Assembly (NCBI GenBank): GCA_014843695.1
Contig: CM026397.1
Coordinates: forward strand, 40,652,428 to 40,716,427
Source: Archivesica marissinica
Taxonomy: Eukaryota > Mollusca > Bivalvia > Venerida > Vesicomyidae
Reading direction: 5' to 3'
Length of the DNA stretch: 64,000 bases
Shown here: one piece after another, positions 10,797 to 21,451 of the stretch
Layout of the letters: each line of letters opens with the position of its first letter
Position numbering within the stretch: the stretch's first letter is position 1
The notes under the pieces: generated by a model
The model's input: only the letters and a program-made list of their open reading frames with translations
Database searches by the model: none
What the model was told of the DNA's origin: nothing
Program-made: the position numbers and the translations under genes

Positions 10797-11796
10797 NNNN
10801 NNNNNNNNNNNNNNNNNNNNNNNNNNNNNNNNNNNNNNNNNNNNNNNNNNNNNNNNNNNNNNNNNNNNNNNNNNNNNNNNNNNNNNNNNNNNNNNNNNNN
10901 NNNNNNNNNNNNNNNNNNNNNNNNNNNNNNNNNNNNNNNNNNNNNNNNNNNNNNNNNNNNNNNNNNNNNNNNNNNNNNNNNNNNNNNNNNNNNNNNNNNN
11001 NNNNNNNNNNNNNNNNNNNNNNNNNNNNNNNNNNNNNNNNNNNNNNNNNNNNNNNNNNNNNNNNNNNNNNNNNNNNNNNNNNNNNNNNNNNNNNNNNNNN
11101 NNNNNNNNNNNNNNNNNNNNNNNNNNNNNNNNNNNNNNNNNNNNNNNNNNNNNNNNNNNNNNNNNNNNNNNNNNNNNNNNNNNNNNNNNNNNNNNNNNNN
11201 NNNNNNNNNNNNNNNNNNNNNNNNNNNNNNNNNNNNNNNNNNNNNNNNNNNNNNNNNNNNNNNNNNNNNNNNNNNNNNNNNNNNNNNNNNNNNNNNNNNN
11301 NNNNNNNNNNNNNNNNNNNNNNNNNNNNNNNNNNNNNNNNNNNNNNNNNNNNNNNNNNNNNNNNNNNNNNNNNNNNNNNNNNNNNNNNNNNNNNNNNNNN
11401 NNNNNNNNNNNNNNNNNNNNNNNNNNNNNNNNNNNNNNNNNNNNNNNNNNNNNNNNNNNNNNNNNNNNNNNNNNNNNNNNNNNNNNNNNNNNNNNNNNNN
11501 NNNNNNNNNNNNNNNNNNNNNNNNNNNNNNNNNNNNNNNNNNNNNNNNNNNNNNNNNNNNNNNNNNNNNNNNNNNNNNNNNNNNNNNNNNNNNNNNNNNN
11601 NNNNNNNNNNNNNNNNNNNNNNNNNNNNNNNNNNNNNNNNNNNNNNNNNNNNNNNNNNNNNNNNNNNNNNNNNNNNNNNNNNNNNNNNNNNNNNNNNNNN
11701 NNNNNNNNNNNNNNNNNNNNNNNNNNNNNNNNNNNNNNNNNNNNNNNNNNNNNNNNNNNNNNNNNNNNNNNNNNNNNNNNNNNNNNNNNNNNNNNN
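10797..11796. other. Assembly gap, exactly 1000 N
   Basis: The run of N is 1000 bases, a round number that suggests a placeholder of unknown true length. It truncates a SINE-L on its right side. By phase reasoning it may hide one RIM exon. Confidence 0.98.
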
Positions 11797-12010
11797 CGAG
11801 TGGTTAAGGTCGCTGACTTGTATAACACTGTAACCTATCATCACTGATGGTCACGGGTTCGAGCCTCACTCAGACCGTTTCTCTTTATATGAAACAGTTG
11901 GCAGTCTCTTACGGAGGTTGGTGCACTGGTTAACCGCTGGAGCCTGCCCAGGAAAGGTGTTGTTAGGTAGACTGCCCGTCGCTGAAATGGGCAACATGTA
12001 GGGACGTTAA
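11797..12010 (+). repeat. SINE-L copy, 5' cut by gap
   Basis: It starts inside the tRNA-like head (CGAGTGGTTAAGGTCGCTGA) and continues with CACGGGTTCGAGCCTCACTC, the body GCTGGAGCCTGCCCAGGAAA and a tail near GGGACGTTAAACTT. It is the same family as 14683-14912. Confidence 0.8.
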
Positions 12011-12183
12011 ACTTAAATTTAAAAACAAATAATTTCAATACAGCAGCATTGGTGAGTTGACATTGGTTATATATAAAGTAGGACTGGTGAAGATATTTAC
12101 CTGATTTGATGACGATTGGATGAGTTGGTCGTAGAATTTGATTACTGCCAGTTCTGTTAATATAAATTACGTTAGTTATTACC

Positions 12184-12475
12184 ATGTGTGTATTTTACGT
12201 TTATTTATCGTCGCTACCGGTTGTCCATATGAGCGACGCCTCCTGAAGAGATTGGCCATTTTAGATTTTTGGAGGATAGTGCAATCATACAGACATAGAC
12301 CCATTCCAGAGTCCCCTGTGGTTCTTTTACGTGCACGGTGTAAAGCACCAACACGAGACCTCGGTTTATTAAAGTCCCATCTGAAATACTATTAATTGTA
12401 TTAGGCTCAGACGGGGGATCGAACCTGCGATCCCTGGATTACCAGTCCAGCGTGCTACCACTGGACTACAGATCC
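12184..12475 (-). repeat. SINE-T full-length copy
   Basis: On the minus strand the head has a TAGTCCAGTGG A box, an anticodon stem with loop CTGGTAA (GGT, Thr-like) and a GGTTCGATCCC B box. It is followed by the body and the tail GGTAGCGACGATAAATAAAC. It is the most complete copy here apart from 37335-37624. Confidence 0.85.
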
Positions 12476-12854
12476 GTCTATAATATGAAATTGTCTTGTT
12501 ATTCGATTATATATATGGCCTACATATTTAATTCCCTTTCGAAACATGTTCTTATAAAATAATGTATTTTCTCCAACCCGTATACACGAGTTGTTCCATA
12601 ATATTTCATTTGCATACTGTTATTACCATAGCAACACTATTAACCTTTGACGAGCCTATGTATGTCAAAAGTTAGCTAGCAATATTTGGAAGAAAATAAA
12701 TCACTAAATTCATTCTTCATGTTTATAATATAGTCGTGTTTGATTCACCAAAGCACATTCAAACCAAGCTATTGTTGTTTATTGAAGTCGGATGTTACTT
12801 TCAGACAAATGCGGTCCATGTCTATTTTAGTTGCTACCATACACCAATTACGCT

Positions 12855-12970
12855 CAATTCTAACATGACTTGATATTTTGTCCTATATAGACAGAGAACA
12901 AATCTACGGCTGTTAAATCTGCAATAAACCACGCCTACGGCTGTTGAATTTTGCTACCCCTGTAAACAAT
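12855..12970 (+). repeat. Dispersed repeat R1, copy 2
   Basis: It shares CATGACTTGATATTTTGTCC, GAACAAATCTACGGC and TCTGCAATAAACCACG with copies at 827-935 and 63640-63750. Confidence 0.6.
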
Positions 12971-12979
12971 TTTATTCAG

Positions 12980-13108
12980 GTTTAAACTTTATTTATTTTA
13001 CAACGCTTCCGAAGCAAGTTCTAATAATTTATATTGCGCGGATGAAAGCGTATATATGGTCATTCTTGAGGGAGGAAACAGGAGTACCCGGAGAAAACAC
13101 AACACAAC
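12980..13108 (-). repeat. SINE-V 3' fragment
   Basis: It matches the V tail and core (TTTATTTATTTTACAACG, GAGTACCCGGAGAAAACAC) and ends where the 56-bp array begins. The head is missing. Confidence 0.75.
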
Positions 13109-13109
13109 A

Positions 13110-14440
13110 CAATCGTGTATTGGACATGTTGAACAGCTTCGCTATTATTGCGGTAATTGACAAACGAATCGTGTATTGGACATGTTGAACAGCTTCGCTA
13201 TTTTTGCGGTAATTGACGAACGAATCGTGTATTGGATACGTTGAACAGCTTCGCTATTATTGCGGTAATTGACAAACGAATCGTGTATTGGATACGTTGA
13301 ACAGCTTCGCTATTTTTGCGGTAATTGACGAACGAATCGTGTATTGGACATGTTGAACAGCATCGCTATTATTGCGGTAATTGACAAACGAATCGTGTAT
13401 TGGACATGTTGAACAGCTTCGCTATTATTGCGGTAATTGACAAACGAATCTTGCATTGGACATGTTGAACAACTTCGCTATTATTGCGGTAATTGACAAA
13501 CGAATCGTGCATTGGACATGTTGAACAACTTCGCTATTTTTGCTGTAATTGACGAACGAATCGTGTATTGGACACGTTGAACAGCATCGCTATTATTGCC
13601 GTAATTGACAAACGAATCGTGTATTGGACATGTTGAACAGCATCGCTATTATTGCGGTAATTGACAAACGAATCGTGCATTGGACATGTTGAACAACTTC
13701 GCTATTTTTGCTGTAATTGACGAACGAATCGTGTATTGGACACGTTGAACAGCATCGCTATTATTGCCGTAATTGACAAACGAATCGTGTATTGGACATG
13801 TTGAACAGCATCGCTATTATTGCGGTAATTGACAAACGAATCGTGCATTGGACATGTTGAACAACTTCGCTATTTTTGCTGTAATTGACGAACGAATCGT
13901 GTATTGGACACGTTGAACAGCATCGCTATTATTGCCGTAATTGACAAACGAATCGTGTATTGGACATGTTGAACAGCATCGCTATTATTGCGGTAATTGA
14001 CAAACGAATCGTGCATTGGACATGTTGAACAACTTCGCTATTTTTGCTGTAATTGACGAACGAATCGTGTATTGGACACGTTGAACAGCATCGCTATTAT
14101 TGCCGTAATTGACAAACGAATCGTGTATTGGACATGTTGAACAGCATCGTTATTATTGCGGTAATTGACGAACGAATCGTGTATTGGACATGTTGAACAG
14201 CTTCGCTATTATTGCGGTAATTGACGAACGAATCGTGTATTGGACATGTTGAACAGCTTCGCTATTATTGCGGTAATTGACGAACGACTCGTGTATTGGA
14301 TACGTTGAATAGCTTCGCTATTATTGCGGTAATTGACAAACGAATCGTGTATTGGACATGTTGAACAGCTTCGCTATTTTTGCGGTAATTGACGAACGAA
14401 TCGTGAATTGGACATGTTCAGCTACTTTTTCTAATTATTG
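13110..14440. repeat. 56-bp satellite array, about 23 copies
   Basis: The unit has AATCGTGTATTGGACATGTT, GAACAGCTTCGCTATTATTG and CGGTAATTGACAAACG. Three variants alternate so that the TGCTGTAATT variant recurs every 168 bases (13541, 13709, 13877, 14045), showing a trimeric higher-order unit. Confidence 0.96.
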
Positions 14441-14682
14441 GCTTTTCAGTTTTCATTAGGAGTGTTCTTAGACGTCTTCAAGACCAGACTGGATTGTAAA
14501 TCTATAATTGTGTGCGTCTATACTGCAGACAGTGAAGCAGGTTTCGGTTTGCCGTACTAGGAGATAAGGATAATTGAATAGGGGTTGTTTCCTGATCGCC
14601 TCTCAGCTTTGATAATTGGAAGAAAGTTCCATATAGGCAAATCCAGGCGGCATCATTGAAATGTGATTGTATCAGTTCGTCT

Positions 14683-14912
14683 CCGTGGTCTAGTGGCTAA
14701 GGTCGCTGACTTGTATACCACTGTAACCCATCATCACTGATGGTCACGGGTTCGAGCCCCGCTATTTATATGAAAACGTTGGCAGTTTCTTAGGAGATGT
14801 GTGCACCTAATACTGGTTAACCGCTGGAGCCTGCCCAGGAAAGGTGTTGTTAGGTAACCTGCCCGTTGCTCAAATAGGCAACCGGTAGCGACGTTAAATA
14901 AACTTTAAACAC
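14683..14912 (+). repeat. SINE-L near full-length copy
   Basis: The head contains TGGTCTAGTGGCTAAGGTCG (A box) and CACGGGTTCGAGCCCCGC (B box), separated by a long arm as in class II tRNAs. The body is CTGGAGCCTGCCCAGGAAAG. The tail GGTAGCGACGTTAAATAAAC is the same as the SINE-T tail. Confidence 0.85.
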
Positions 14913-14995
14913 ATCATTGAAATGCATAATAAAGGGACAATCCAATGATGCTTTTTGTAATGAATATTTGGAGATTAGTTCATACAAATTTATGT

Positions 14996-15212
14996 TAGCT
15001 AGATTGCAAAACAAGTTCTTACAGCATTAGATTACTCGCTCGCTTGCTTTCGAGACATCATTCCTGTAATATATCTCTATGAGGGTGAGGGAAGAGGCAA
15101 TGTGGAGCTTAAGCACCTTGCCTAAGCGTACAATGGCAACGGCAACAGCTGGGCACGAACGCCGGACCTTTCATACCGGAAACGAAAGCACTACCACTGT
15201 GCTATATCATGA
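14996..15212 (-). repeat. SINE-M diverged copy
   Basis: Read on the minus strand it has a GCACAGTGGTAGTGC-type head with a diverged B box, an AGGCAAGGTGCTTAAG body and a tail resembling AATATAAG...GCAATC. It is older than the neighbouring copy. Confidence 0.6.
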
Positions 15213-15235
15213 CATTCACACAATTTAAATTAATT

Positions 15236-15455
15236 TTAGCTCGATTGCGAAACAAGTTCTTAAAACTTATATTAATCACTCTCGATACCTCATTCCTGGT
15301 GGAATCCATCGCCACATGGGAGAGAGAGAGAGGATGCCACGTGGAATTTAAATGCCTTGCATAAAGGCACACTCCGAATGACTCCAGTGGGGGCTCGAAC
15401 TCCGGTTCTTTCGTACATGAAGCGAACGCGCTACCACTGTGCGTCCACGCAATTT
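15236..15455 (-). repeat. SINE-M copy
   Basis: The minus strand shows a GCACAGTGGTAGCGCGTTCG head, GGAGTTCGAGCCCC-like B box, GCAAGGCATTTAAATTCC body, GGTGGCGATGGATTCCACC and the tail AGAGTGATTAATATAAG. It matches 36586-36818. Confidence 0.78.
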
Positions 15456-15568
15456 AGAGGTCATGTTGCGGTACAAGACAATGTAATTAAGAGAACAAGC
15501 ATGAACCACTGGCATGTCCCAACACTAACGGGACGTCGATTGTTACTGTTCTAAGCTCAACATGCTAA

Positions 15569-16010
15569 TTGTTTGTAAATGTTTACACACTCCTGAGTAC
15601 TCTATGGAATATTCCAGCACGTATTGTCAACAGTATTAGCAGCTGCATCAGACTGCAGATTGAAAAGAGTTCTAATTCAAATAATAAATCTTTCTTATAC
15701 TCAGGGTCACACTTGTGGAATTCCCTCCCTTATCACATCACAACAGTACATTCTGTTCAACTGTTTAATTCAACACTTATATATCAGGTGGTGCAAAGAA
15801 CAGACCAATAACCTAATAAACTGCTAATATACAATTATACATGAATATAAGTATTAGTTCTTGCAGCTTATATCTTATTTCCTATGAAAGTTGTACCGGT
15901 TACTGTTTACATGTTTCATTATGCTATTTCATGTTTTAATTTGTTGAGATGGTAGATTGACTTAATTGTTCTCGTTAAATAAAGTCTTTATTATTATTAT
16001 TATTATTATA
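15569..16010 (+). pseudogene. LINE 3' end: RT C-terminus, UTR, ATT tail
   Basis: The frame ending near 15811 has KSFLYSGSHLWNSLPYHITT, matching the SG..LWNSLP pattern of LINE ORF2 C-termini. A UTR follows, ending AATAAAGTC and an ATT microsatellite tail near 16008. The element is 5' truncated and antisense to RIM. Confidence 0.72.
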
Positions 16011-16011
16011 T

Positions 16012-16610
16012 AAGACTAACCTGGATGCAACAGTCTGTTATTCTCTTTGACATATTACTATTTTTGTATTACTATTTTCTTATAATGCGTTGCTTAAGAG
16101 TATATAATTACAACATATTGCAATCTGATTGGCTGATTCAGTCAATGTGATCGACAACAAGCAAAATCAACAACGTTTATTTAGCATATCAACACAATAA
16201 ATTCCTTTGGCTAACGAACAGTATTATCATATATACATACTTATAATCACAAGCAAATATGAGTGAAATAATATTGCTTGAATATATTAGTTTTACATAT
16301 GATACAATGCATACTACACACCTAAATTACAATATTTAATTTCTTAACACATAGGCTTCCGTTAAAACTGTACCTATATTTAGAAGAACTGTTTTTCTCT
16401 CGGCTTATTCCGATGTGATCGATATTTCTAACCCTATGAATCGCAAAATGTTACCAGTATTTATTTCACCATTTTCATGTTCAGCTAACATGTCACGCGA
16501 CTAACTGATACATTTACATAGTTGTTAAATAGTTCCAAGTCAGGCAGGGCAAACTGTTTTCATTTAGGGTGAAAAAATGTATGCATAATGATACAGTAAC
16601 AAAAACTTAC
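16012..16610. other. Intronic, no feature seen
   Basis: This AT-rich intron stretch downstream of the second PDZ exon shows no recognisable repeat or conserved frame. Confidence 0.55.
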
Positions 16611-16731
16611 TTAATAGCACCATGTATGATGGACAATTGAACAATGGTTCCCGGCACGTTGACTATTTCCTGCGCCTCTTCAAACGTGACGTCCACCAGG
16701 GACCGACCATTCCATTCCATGACTTGATCGC
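16611..16731 (-). CDS. Rim: RIM PDZ domain exon 2
   Basis: The acceptor is CATACTAG above 16731 and the donor is TTAA|GTAAGT at 16611. The exon takes G from the previous exon and reads GDQVMEWNGRSLVDVTFEEA then QEIVNVPGTIVQLSIIHGAI. It matches the RIM PDZ stretch GDEVLEWNGKPLPGAT.EEV. It covers the second half of the PDZ fold. The next visible candidate exon is not phase-compatible (this ends in phase 2). Confidence 0.94.
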
Positions 16732-16807
16732 CTAGTATGTACATAGACGTTAATAAACATATATGCTTACATTGATTTACATACACTAAATCATGCCTTT
16801 ACAACCG

Positions 16808-18760
16808 TAATACATTGTATGTGTATGGATTGCTTAGTGTTACGATGTAATACATTGTATGTGTATGGATTGCTTAGTGTTACGATGTAATACATTGTAT
16901 GTGTATGGATTGCTTAGTGTTACGATGTAATACATTGTATGTGTATGGATTGCTTAGTGTTACGATGTAATACATTGTATGTGTATGGATTGCTTAGTGT
17001 TACGATGTAATACATTGTATGTGTATGGATTGCTTAGTGTTACGATGTAATACATTGTATGTGTATGGATTGCTTAGTGTTACGATGTAATACATTGTAT
17101 GTGTATGGATTGCTTAGTGTTACGATGTAATACATTGTATGTGTATGGATTGCTTAGTGTTACGATGTAATACATTGTATGTGTATGGATTGCTTAGTGT
17201 TACGATGTAATACATTGTATGTGTATGGATTGCTTAGTGTTACGATGTAATACATTGTATGTGTATGGATTGCTTAGTGTTACGATGTAATACATTGTAT
17301 GTGTATGGATTGCTTAGTGTTACGATGTAATACATTGTATGTGTATGGATTGCTTAGTGTTACGATGTAATACATTGTATGTGTATGGATTGCTTAGTGT
17401 TACGATGTAATACATTGTATGTGTATGGATTGCTTAGTGTTACGATGTAATACATTGTATGTGTATGGATTGCTTAGTGTTACGATGTAATACATTGTAT
17501 GTGTATGGATTGCTTAGTGTTACGATGTAATACATTGTATGTGTATGGATTGCTTAGTGTTACGATGTAATACATTGTATGTGTATGGATTGCTTAGTGT
17601 TACGATGTAATACATTGTATGTGTATGGATTGCTTAGTGTTACGATGTAATACATTGTATGTGTATGGATTGCTTAGTGTTACGATGTAATACATTGTAT
17701 GTGTATGGATTGCTTAGTGTTACGATGTAATACATTGTATGTGTATGGATTGCTTAGTGTTACGATGTAATACATTGTATGTGTATGGATTGCTTAGTGT
17801 TACGATGTAATACATTGTATGTGTATGGATTGCTTAGTGTTACGATGTAATACATTGTATGTGTATGGATTGCTTAGTGTTACGATGTAATACATTGTAT
17901 GTGTATGGATTGCTTAGTGTTACGATGTGATACATTGTATGTGTATGGATTGCTTAGTGTTACGATGTAATACATTGTATGTGTATGGATTGCTTAGTGT
18001 TACGATGTAATACATTGTATGTGTATGGATTGCTTAGTGTTACGATGCAAAGACGTCCGTTGTTACGATGTAATACATTGTATGTGTATGGATTGCTTAG
18101 TGTTACGATGTAATACATTGTATGTGTATGGATTGCTTAGTGTTACGATGTAATACATTGTATGTGTATGGATTGCTTAGTGTTACGATGTAATACATTG
18201 TATGTGTATGGATTGCTTAGTGTTACGATGTAATACATTGTATGTGTATGGATTGCCTAGTGTTACGATGTAATACATTGTATGTGTATGGATTGCCTAG
18301 TGTTACGATGTAATACATTGTATGTGTATGGATTGCTTAGTGTTACGATGTAATACATTGTATGTGTATGGATTGCTTAGTGTTACGATGTAATACATTG
18401 TATGTGTATGGATTGCTTAGTGTTACGATGTAATACATTGTATGTGTATGGATTGCTTAGTGTTACGATGTAATACATTGTATGTGTATGGATTGCTCGT
18501 GTTACGATGTAATACATTGTATGTGTATGGATTGCTTAGTGTTACGATGTAATACATTGTATGTGTATGGATTGCTTAGTGTTACGATGTAATACATTGT
18601 ATGTGTATGGATTGCTTAGTGTTACGATGTAATACATTGTATGTGTATGGATTGCTTAGTGTTACGATGTAATACATTGTATGTGTATGGATTGCTTAGT
18701 GTTACGATGTAATACATTGTATGTGTATGTTCGATCCTCGTGTTACGATGTGGACTCGGC
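16808..18760. repeat. 40-bp satellite, about 48 near-identical copies
   Basis: The unit is TACGATGTAATACATTGTAT followed by GTGTATGGATTGCTTAGTGT. Almost all copies are identical. Exceptions are a TGATAC variant near 17929, an interruption at 18047-18060, GCCTAG variants near 18257 and 18297, and a short unit at 18494. It starts about 75 bases from the acceptor of the PDZ exon at 16731. Confidence 0.98.
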
Positions 18761-19849
18761 GAGGCTCTCCGGACGTAATCACCACAATAACAAAGTCTTA
18801 ATAATATTTAATTACATCTAAGAGCCGACAATATAACAAACACAGAGACGCTAGTCTCAATAGTAACCAACCAGGCTCTCTCAGCTCTCTAAGCTGTCCG
18901 AGATGGTTTTATAGACACTGTTGACAATTTGGCATGGAATATCAAATAGACTTGATCACACGATCATGCGTTTCTGCCAGAGATAGTGCAACATCTCTGC
19001 AAACCACGCATTAATTCCGGCTTGCACCAGTCAATTCATTGTGTGTACGCTGCTTAGTAAGCACTCTATCACCACATGCCTGGTGAAATCCCATTTGATG
19101 TATGCGTGATCCAAACAATGGAATTCCTCCATCCATTTGATCACGTGCAGACATGTATATCATATGTCCCCAACAAAGGACATACCGTACACACACTGAA
19201 ACGACTGTTGTCCTATTATATAATCATACATGTTTAAATAATTAAATGAAGAGAGTCATCAAAATATAAGGTAATTAATCACTACACATGTATATAGGCG
19301 TAAGGCAAAAGGTAACTATGTTACATTAGTATATGCCAGTTACATACAATTATGTAAATGCATCAACTGTATCTATGTATATATATATATATTATATTTG
19401 GCATATGCTGATATGCACTTAGTGACCTTGATATTACATAAGACATACATTTACATACATTATTCAGTAAAATATATGGGGATGAGGTGTTAGCCGAATT
19501 CCATATATATTTTTCTGACCCAATTGAACTCATTGGAGGGTTACCAGGGTCACTAGCAAACTCAATAACGAAATTAGTTCATCGATCACCTTTAATTAAA
19601 ACATAATCGATCATCGATTCAGAATTTTAAAAGTGTTTAATTGTTTTCTGAAAGTGAAGTTAGAGGTTGACTAGCAAGAAGAACCTGTCAGGGAATTTTC
19701 GGTATTTAAACTTCCGTTGCTCCCATTTTCGTCGACCTTGACATTAGCGTTACCACTGTCAGTGTAAACAATTGATGTGGCAAATAGATTTGCGCCCGTC
19801 ATAGGAGGGTAACTAGAATCTAGGAGGGTAACTAGACTCTAGGAGGATA
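18761..19849. other. Intronic, mostly unrecognised
   Basis: No exon, SINE or array is recognised here. An AT dinucleotide run lies at 19378-19392. An 18-base near-duplication, ATCTAGGAGGGTAACTAG-like, is at 19810-19845. The 61-codon frame at 19011-19196 has no homology that I can see. Confidence 0.5.
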
Positions 19850-20224
19850 TCGCTTCATTCTAACTTTACATTTTGAAAACTAAAGTAAGTTCAGAAAACA
19901 ATTAAACACATTCTGAATCGAAAGTTGAAAATTCTGAATCGAAAGTTGAAAATTCTGAATCGAGAGTTGAAAATTCTGAATCGAGAGTTTTTAGAAATCA
20001 GCCAATATTTACTGACCCTCCACAGTCGGTTTAAAGTCCAATCTGAAAGACTGTTAATTTTATTATGATCAGACGGGGGATCGAACCTGTGATCCGACTG
20101 TTGAGCGTCAGTAAATAATGGCTGATTTCTAAAAACTAGATTCAGAATTTTACAAGTGTTTAATTGTTGTTTCAGAACTTACTTTAGTGAATAAATCGGC
20201 TTCAAAATCTAAAGTTAGAATGAA
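19850..20224. repeat. Long palindrome (foldback element)
   Basis: The left arm (19850-19920, with TAAAGTAAGTTCAGAAAAC) is the inverse of the right arm (20143-20224, with CAGAACTTACTTTAG). An inner pair, 19985-20018 and 20106-20140, shares TTTTTAGAAATCAGCC. AATTCTGAATCGAAAGTTGA units are duplicated on the left arm. A related partial arm occurs at 19610-19665. It is likely a foldback or MITE-type element. Confidence 0.75.
20028..20098 (-). repeat. SINE-T fragment in the palindrome loop
   Basis: CGGTTTAAAGTCCAATCTGA and AGACGGGGGATCGAACCTG match the SINE-T body up to the B box. Both ends are cut by the palindrome. Confidence 0.8.
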
Positions 20225-20379
20225 AGGACCGCTACATATTTAGGGATAAATCGGACTTTATCTGGCAAGGGTGGTAATAGAAACGTCAGGGAGGTCCCCC
20301 ATTGCCATGCGGTTATTTATTATTCAGTGTTATGTTTTACTTAGTAATGATAATGTTTTTAATAATGGTATAATCATTA

Positions 20380-20607
20380 TTGTTTTTTTAAACTTTATTT
20401 AACGTTGCCCATTTGAGCGACGCCAGTTTACCTAACAACACCTTTCCTGGACAGGCTCCAGCGGTTAATGAGTACTTGGTGCACAAACCTTCGTAAGAAA
20501 CTGTCAAAGTTCTCGTATAAAGAGATATGGTCTGTGACCATCAGTGATGATAGGTTACAGTTGTATACAAGTCAGCGACCTTAACCACTCGACCACGTAG
20601 GCAGGCC
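20380..20607 (-). repeat. SINE-L copy
   Basis: It is the reverse orientation of the family at 14683: tail (CTTTATTTAACGTTGCCCAT), body (CCTGGACAGGCTCCAGCGG) and head (AAGTCAGCGACCTTAACCAC). The B box is degraded. Confidence 0.82.
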
Positions 20608-20681
20608 ATTATTGTTGTCCATTTCTTTCACAGTTGCTATCAGAAAATGTTTATTAAGTAGGTCATAGTAAGAATGAATAC

Positions 20682-20798
20682 CTTCCGAAATACCCTGTCT
20701 CTCGGCTGGACCCCCTTTTGTAACGTTGGTAACGTATGCACCCAGAACACCATCTGAACCTCGTCTGCCTCCAACAGTACGCAGTCCTAATCCCTGCG
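20682..20798 (-). CDS. Rim: RIM PDZ domain exon 1
   Basis: The acceptor is TTATTTTAG above 20798 and the donor is GGAAG|GTATTC at 20682. The 117-bp exon reads QGLGLRTVGGRRGSDGVLGA then YVTNVTKGGPAERQGISE. It matches RIM PDZ (LGLKVVGGKMTDLGRLGAFI, TKVKKGSLAD). The carboxylate-binding loop is GLGL. Phase 1 at both ends fits the exons at 26072 and 16731. In RIM this domain binds ELKS and calcium-channel C-termini. Confidence 0.94.
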
Positions 20799-21061
20799 CT
20801 AAAATAAGTTTATATAGTTTCTATTCGCACATGGCCATCATAATGTAATAACATTGTCCACATTTACAATATATAATGTTGACGAGTTGTTTGGTACAAT
20901 GTCCATTACGAAAGTTATACCGATGTAATGTTTCAGAAAAAGATCGTATATTTTCCGAGAAACATCGTATTAGGAAATACGGACAATATCGCTTAAGTGA
21001 AACTTTGGTTATGTCGAAGTATTTTATTCGATTAGATGGAATTCGACATATCGGATGTAGA

Positions 21062-21248
21062 CTGTACAGTCAAACCTGTGTTAAGCAGCCAGCCAAGGGA
21101 ATCACAGAAAGTGGCTGCTTAACACAGGTGGCTGCTTAATAGAGGTCAAATGTATAATAAAACATCATATTGGGATTCTGGAAACTTGCTGCTTAATACA
21201 GGTTGGCTGCTTAATGGAGGTGACCACTAACACAGGTTTGACTGTATA
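21062..21248 (+). mobile_element. TIR MITE, copy 2
   Basis: The left end TACAGTCAAACCTGTGTTAA and the right end CACAGGTTTGACTGTATA are inverted repeats flanked by TA. Internal repeats of GGCTGCTTAA match the copy at 1262-1431. It has no coding capacity. Confidence 0.75.
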
Positions 21249-21451
21249 TAGATTCTATTCGGGCATGGTCGTCAGAATTGAATACAAGTGTCCATGGGGA
21301 GTTGCTCGGTACAAGTAAGGTACAATGTCGATTACGAAGGTTAGGGCTATGTAATATTTCAGAGATCGTATATACTTTCCAAGATTGAAATACAGTGAAC
21401 GTGACGTGCACGCCGATGAAGACACGTGTACACTATGAACAGTCTGGAATT

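Noticed and set aside
10755..11844. Two minus-strand proteins of about 350 codons
   Set aside because: They consist almost entirely of N from the assembly gap.
12184..12475. A functional tRNA-Thr gene
   Set aside because: The Thr-like cloverleaf is the head of a dispersed SINE with body and tail. The acceptor stem is not convincingly paired and many copies are damaged.
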